A stretch of 64,000 nt of DNA from Adhaeribacter swui (GTDB taxonomy: Bacteria; Bacteroidota; Bacteroidia; Cytophagales; Hymenobacteraceae). Each line of letters begins with the position of its first letter. The first letter of the stretch is position 1. The notes under the pieces were generated by a model. It did not search any database. It was not told where the DNA came from and saw only the letters and a list, made by a program, of their open reading frames with translations. Below, in pieces: positions 60,254 to 64,000 of the stretch. The position numbers and the translations under genes are program-made. The stretch is taken from positions 1,866,585 through 1,930,584 of the forward strand of contig NZ_CP055156.1 in assembly GCF_014217805.1 (NCBI RefSeq). Direction: 5' to 3'.

Positions 60254-61729
60254 TTATGTACCGGGTTGGGGCACCAAGCTGCTCACAATCTTCGCCGACA
60301 ATAAACTCAACGGAATGCCGCCGCCCGGATGCACGCTGCCCCCGCAGAAAAACAATCCTTTTACTTTACTTGAAAAATTGGGGTGCCGCAGAAAGGCGGC
60401 TAACCGGTTATTAGAGCTGCTACCATATAAAGCACCCGCAAACGAAGACGTGTCGGCTTCGATGCCCACCGGGTCCCAGGCTTGCTCGCAGGTAATGTAG
60501 GCGTTTAAGTCGGTGTGCAGCGCTTGGCTTAGTTTCCGGATAACTGTTTCACGTGTAACCTCAACTAAATCAACCCAATTCTGGCCGCTGTTGTGCGGCA
60601 CGTTTACCATTACAAACCAGTTCTCGCTGGCTTCCGGTGCGTCTTCCGGCGAAAATTTAGACGTAATATTCACGTAAACCGTAGGGTCGGGGCTAATGGT
60701 TTTGTGCTGAAAGATATGCTCGAACTCCTTTTTATAATCTTTACTAAAAAATATATTGTGCAGGTGCAACTCCGGAAACTCGCGGTTAATGCCCCAGTAA
60801 AAAATTAAAGCTGAGCTGGAACGCGGTTGCTGTAAGGTTTTTTCGGGTGCTTTTAACTGCGGCAACAACTTCCGGTAAGTGGGTACTACGTCCATGTTAC
60901 TCACTACCACCTCGGCAGGCACTATGGCTTGTTGGGCGGTGCGTACGCCAATTACCTGGTTGCTTTGGATTAAAATTTCTTCTACTTTTTCGTGGTACCT
61001 AAAAACTACACCCAACTCCGTAGCCAGTTTTACTAAACTCTGCGCAATGGCGTAAATGCCGCCTTCAGGGTAAAAAGCGCCTAAATTATGCTCCAGGTGC
61101 GGAATTAAATTAAGCGTAGCCGGCGCCTGGTAGGGATCGGAGCCGTTGTAGGTAGCAAAACGGTCGAGGAGTTGCACCAAACGTTTATCTTTAAACTGTT
61201 TGGCATTGGCAGCGTGCATGGTGGTGGTTAAACCCAATTCCGGCAAAACCGGAATGGTTTTTAAAACATCCGCGCTGAAATAAGTAGATAGTTGGTGTAA
61301 CGATTTATGCAGAAACGTATCGGCCGTGGCATCGTACATCCGGGCACTTTTGGCCAGGTAAGCTGTTACTTTTTCCTTCGGAATTTTAAATTTTTGCTCT
61401 ACTTCCCGGGCAAACTTTTCGGGTTCGCGGTAAGCGGTTAAACGGGTACCATCGGCAAAGAAATACTGCGTAATAATATCTAAGCGCTGATAACGAAAAT
61501 AGTCCTGCGGGTTGCGACCAGCTAAAGTAAATAGCTCATCTACCAGGTGGGGCATGGTAAACAACGAAGGCCCTTTATCGAAGCGGTAACCATTCAGGGT
61601 AAACTGAGTCATTTTGCCCCCAAAGGTAGCGTTGGCTTCCAGCACCGTTACGGCGTATCCTTGCACAGCCAGCCGAATGCTTGCCGCAATGCCGCCAATA
61701 CCAGCCCCAATAACTACCGCCTGATTCAT
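60254..61729 (-). CDS. crtD: Hydroxycarotenoid 3,4-desaturase / phytoene-desaturase family (CrtD-like)
   Basis: 491 aa FAD enzyme. GAGIGGIAASIRLAVQGYAV gives the dinucleotide motif at 8-27, then VLEANATFGGKM, FDKGPSLFTMP and the C-terminal FCGGSVHPGGGIPLSLLSAK block of the CrtI/CrtD superfamily. The CruF neighbour points to CrtD, i.e. 3,4-desaturation of a 1-hydroxycarotenoid as in saproxanthin-, flexixanthin- or deoxyflexixanthin-type pigments; CrtI (phytoene desaturase) cannot be excluded by sequence alone. No crtB or crtI is in the window. Confidence 0.87.
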   Translation of the reverse strand: MNQAVVIGAGIGGIAASIRLAVQGYAVTVLEANATFGGKMTQFTLNGYRFDKGPSLFTMPHLVDELFTLAGRNPQDYFRYQRLDIITQYFFADGTRLTAYREPEKFAREVEQKFKIPKEKVTAYLAKSARMYDATADTFLHKSLHQLSTYFSADVLKTIPVLPELGLTTTMHAANAKQFKDKRLVQLLDRFATYNGSDPYQAPATLNLIPHLEHNLGAFYPEGGIYAIAQSLVKLATELGVVFRYHEKVEEILIQSNQVIGVRTAQQAIVPAEVVVSNMDVVPTYRKLLPQLKAPEKTLQQPRSSSALIFYWGINREFPELHLHNIFFSKDYKKEFEHIFQHKTISPDPTVYVNITSKFSPEDAPEASENWFVMVNVPHNSGQNWVDLVEVTRETVIRKLSQALHTDLNAYITCEQAWDPVGIEADTSSFAGALYGSSSNNRLAAFLRHPNFSSKVKGLFFCGGSVHPGGGIPLSLLSAKIVSSLVPQPGT

Positions 61730-61861
61730 GTGTTTTCCGGTGATCTAGTTTTACACTCCCGACATTTAACTCTTTCTACCCCGAAATGTTTTCGCTAGTT
61801 TTTAGCCTCTATCCGGATATTGCGAGTAAATTAGCTACGTAAAAAGTAAAAACCACAATCA

Positions 61862-62152
61862 ATGACTTTTTCTGAATTTAAAACTTCACTGGCCCAAAAT
61901 ACTCCACCCACCCAACTAAGCCCGGAACTCCAAGCTTTGTGGTACGACGGCAAAGGCGACTGGCACCAATCGCACGAAATAGCCCAGGAAAAAAACACGC
62001 CTAATTACTGCTGGATTCACGCGTATTTGCACCGCAAAGAAGGCGATCAATGGAACGCCAACTACTGGTATCAACGCGCCGGTCGTAAAATGCCCAAAGC
62101 TACCTTGGAGCAAGAATGGGAGAGTATCGTGCAGGAGTTATTACAAGCTTAA
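61862..62152 (+). CDS. Conserved hypothetical protein, 96 aa
   Basis: The product is rich in Trp, His and Tyr: LSPELQALWYDGKGDWHQSH, NYCWIHAYLHRKEGDQWNAN and YWYQRAGRKMP. The short helical units look like one or two TPR-type hairpins. No function is known to me. It is divergent from crtD (132 bases) and is followed by a long hairpin at 62169. Confidence 0.75.
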   Translation: MTFSEFKTSLAQNTPPTQLSPELQALWYDGKGDWHQSHEIAQEKNTPNYCWIHAYLHRKEGDQWNANYWYQRAGRKMPKATLEQEWESIVQELLQA

Positions 62153-62168
62153 TCACCGGAGAATTTAC

Positions 62169-62222
62169 AAGATGTGCTTCCATCAGCTAAATTTTTAAAT
62201 TTAACTGATGGAAGCACATCTT
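62169..62222. repeat. 18-bp perfect inverted repeat without T tract
   Basis: AAGATGTGCTTCCATCAG (62169-62186) and its exact complement (62205-62222), with an inner TAAATTT/AAATTTA pairing. It lies 17 nt after the 96-aa gene. Without a terminal T run a terminator is doubtful; a small mobile element or other structured RNA is possible. Confidence 0.7.
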
Positions 62223-62721
62223 GCTATGTGTAGAGTGCTCTAACTGGCGCAAGTCTTAGGGGAGCGGGGTTTGTGCCTTACAAACAAAGGCCAATGTCCG
62301 GACTGGCGAAACTTTACAGTTGGTGGGTACGCGCTTATGCCCCAGCTTTAGAAATTTTTAAAAAATACGATTTCCAGTCCGAACCAACTGAAGCAATCCG
62401 CTTTTTAAATCCGCATTATCTTATCCGTCAGTCGGCAGGCTGAGCTATGTTCTTGGTGCATCAGTAACGTTGCGCTTCATACTGGCGCTGGTTGGGTGTG
62501 CGGGTCTGAATTCCCACCTTTTTTCTGCTGCCTGATAAAAGGCCAGAATATGCTTTTAAATAGGTCTAATCTTACCGGAAAGCCTTGGTTTTTAGACTGT
62601 TTGACCTGTTACAAAACTGAACAAAAAGTTGTATCAAAAGCGGACGCTTTTCTCCGGAATCACCTGATTGTGGTGGGCAACTCGCTGTAAGTCATATTGT
62701 TGTAAATGTGGCATTTTTCTT
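62223..62721. other. About 500-base non-coding stretch
   Basis: No gene is supported. The 64-residue frame at 62496-62690 has no protein-like character. Phrases such as ACTGGCG recur three times (near 62240, 62301, 62482), perhaps the worn remains of a repeat. Confidence 0.45.
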
Positions 62722-62829
62722 ATGAAAACTATAACCGAAAGAGGCACCCTGGAGGTTATGCTGGTAAATTGGGATAACAGCCTTTACGGGTACTGCCAAA
62801 CAAGAGTGGCCATTCTAAAAATCAATTAG
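62722..62829 (+). CDS. Possible small ORF, 35 aa, before the ABC permease
   Basis: ATG to TAG, MKTITERGTLEVMLVNWD then NSLYGYCQTRVAILKIN. It ends 6 nt before the permease start, as a short upstream gene would. No Shine-Dalgarno and no known family. It may be chance. Confidence 0.25.
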   Translation: MKTITERGTLEVMLVNWDNSLYGYCQTRVAILKIN

Positions 62830-62835
62830 AGCAAT

Positions 62836-64000
62836 ATGTTAAAAAATTATCTAAAAATCGCGTTACGCAATTTGTTGCGCCACAAAGGATATTCCTTTAT
62901 TAACATTGCCGGTTTAGCGGTGGGTATTGCCTGTTGCACGTTTATTTTATTGTTTGTGCAAGACGAGCTTTCTTTCGAGAAAATTCACAACAAAGCCGAA
63001 AACATCTACCGGCTCACGATTACTGTGGATAATAGCGGTACCATCGAAAAAGCCGCTATAACTTCGCCTGCCATTGCGCCGCAACTCAAACAAGACTACC
63101 CGGAAGTAAAGCAATTTGTCCGTTTCCTGAGTACCGGTAATCAGGCTCTGATTCGCTACAACGATAAGGCGCTGTACGAAACCAATGGCTATTTTGTAGA
63201 TTCTACGGTGTTTCAAATATTCGATTATCCCTTAATTGCCGGTAACCCCAGAACTGCTTTAAACGAACCCAACTCCATTGTACTGAGCCAGGAACTTGCC
63301 AAAAAGTATTTCGGTGCCGAAGACCCGATGGGTAAAATTATAGAACTGGAAACCCAATCGGCTAACACTTTAAAAGTAACCGGTATTCTGGCCGAAATAC
63401 CTCGTACTACCCAGGTGCGTCCGGATTTTCTGGTGCCTATACGTTTGGTAGGCAGCGGCTTTTTAAGCCAATGGTACGCTTATGGGTTTGCCTCTTATAT
63501 TCTGGTAAACGATCATTTTAATGCCGCTGCTTTTGAACAAAAATTGCCCGCTTTTACTAAAAAATACCAACCCAACCAACCCGGTAATCCGCCCCCACCA
63601 TCGCTGCACATTCAGCCTTTATTGGATGTACACTTAAATGCGGAGTACGGGGGGCAAATAGCCCCGGTAAGCGATATAAAGAATGTGTATTTGTTCTCGG
63701 CATTAGCGCTGTTTATTATTTTACTGGCCTGCATTAACTTCATGAACCTGGCTACGGCTCGTTCGCAGAACCGCTCCAAAGAAGTAGGCGTGCGGAAAGT
63801 AGTGGGCGCTACCAGAGGGCAATTAATCCGGCAGTTTTTAAGCGAATCGCTGATTATTTCGGGTTTTGCGCTGGTGTTAGCCATTGCGATGGTGTACCTG
63901 GCGATACCTTTATTTAATCAGTTATCCGGCAAATTTATTACGATCAATTTCTGCGCAAACGGCGGTTTATGGCTGGGTTTAATTGGCCTAACATTTTTCG
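62836..64000 (+). CDS. ABC transporter permease, MacB/FtsX type, cut by the window edge
   Basis: The frame from the ATG at 62836 stays open to base 64000 (388 codons). MLKNYLKIALRNLLRHKGYS, then INIAGLAVGIACC and ILLFVQDELSFE form the N-terminal helix and MacB periplasmic-core entry. The periplasmic domain follows (SPAIAPQLKQDYPEV, SIVLSQELAKKYFG, DPMGKIIEL), and at about 305-350 the FtsX membrane segment (ALFIILLACINFMNLATARS) with RSKEVGVRKVVGATRGQLIRQFL. Bacteroidota have many copies of this 800-aa two-FtsX family. They couple ATP hydrolysis to periplasmic work such as macrolide, lipoprotein or peptide export; the substrate is unknown. The end is missing. Confidence 0.9.
   Translation, partial: MLKNYLKIALRNLLRHKGYSFINIAGLAVGIACCTFILLFVQDELSFEKIHNKAENIYRLTITVDNSGTIEKAAITSPAIAPQLKQDYPEVKQFVRFLSTGNQALIRYNDKALYETNGYFVDSTVFQIFDYPLIAGNPRTALNEPNSIVLSQELAKKYFGAEDPMGKIIELETQSANTLKVTGILAEIPRTTQVRPDFLVPIRLVGSGFLSQWYAYGFASYILVNDHFNAAAFEQKLPAFTKKYQPNQPGNPPPPSLHIQPLLDVHLNAEYGGQIAPVSDIKNVYLFSALALFIILLACINFMNLATARSQNRSKEVGVRKVVGATRGQLIRQFLSESLIISGFALVLAIAMVYLAIPLFNQLSGKFITINFCANGGLWLGLIGLTFF

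Noticed and set aside
60205-60500. Plus-strand frames opposite the end of crtD
   Set aside because: Shadows of the CrtD coding sequence, which has a strong family match.
62496-62690. 64-aa plus-strand frame
   Set aside because: It lies in empty DNA with mixed composition and lacks any family trait.
1-64000. tRNA or rRNA genes, phage or plasmid functions
   Set aside because: No cloverleaf or rRNA-like stretch was noticed, and no integrase, terminase, replication or partition gene is present apart from the RAYT.

Overview
The window looks like chromosomal DNA of a member of the Bacteroidota, most likely a Cytophagales/Hymenobacteraceae-type organism (Adhaeribacter or Pontibacter-like). This is inferred from gene content only. 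The pointers are a SusC/SusD outer-membrane uptake cassette with its zinc metallohydrolase and DUF4302 lipoproteins, a giant protein ending in a CHU_C (type IX secretion, type B) domain, an M43 metalloprotease with a sorting-type C-terminus, CruF/CrtD carotenoid genes, TTTG-N20-TAnnTTTG promoters and mostly absent Shine-Dalgarno sequences. I found no rRNA, tRNA, CRISPR array, plasmid or prophage genes.

Layout. 1-5.5 kb: small stress-type proteins, an SDR dehydrogenase, a pterin dehydratase with an altered active site, a secreted amidohydrolase, a repeat-rich gap, and rplU-rpmA. 5.9-9.4 kb: class I ribonucleotide reductase nrdB-nrdA. 9.5-12.4 kb: an AT-rich island with an AbiA-like reverse transcriptase (RT plus helical repeats plus HEPN motif), a REP/BIME-like inverted repeat that supplies the last codons of the RT, and a REP-associated tyrosine transposase. 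12.7-22.2 kb: two Hsp20-type proteins, DUF983, YwbE, a glucose/sorbosone dehydrogenase-like lipoprotein, a ferredoxin-type reductase, MsrA, a yeast-type cytosine deaminase and an RlpA lipoprotein. 22.5-36.6 kb: the CHU_C giant, a ZIP transporter with a methyltransferase, small lipoproteins, nadC, gpmI, a fucose-permease-like MFS transporter and the M43 protease.

36.8-43.4 kb is a sulfur assimilation block: two tandem cysteine-rich leader peptides, each followed by a terminator hairpin, then sulfite reductase with a HEPN-like C-terminus, a fused siroheme synthase/TauE-SafE exporter, an O-succinylhomoserine sulfhydrylase and a PhzF protein. The genes would make siroheme, reduce sulfite, export excess sulfur oxyanion and fix sulfide into amino acids. 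The leaders suggest control by cysteine supply, and this is the most interesting regulatory structure in the window.

43.5-64 kb: a c-type-heme DUF3365 lipoprotein, prfA, a beta-helix lipoprotein with YjbQ, ChrA, a 2OG-Fe(II) oxygenase, an exported SOD, the four-gene SusCD cassette, CrtD-CruF and, cut by the right edge, a MacB/FtsX-type ABC permease. Several families of short dispersed repeats lie in the gaps.
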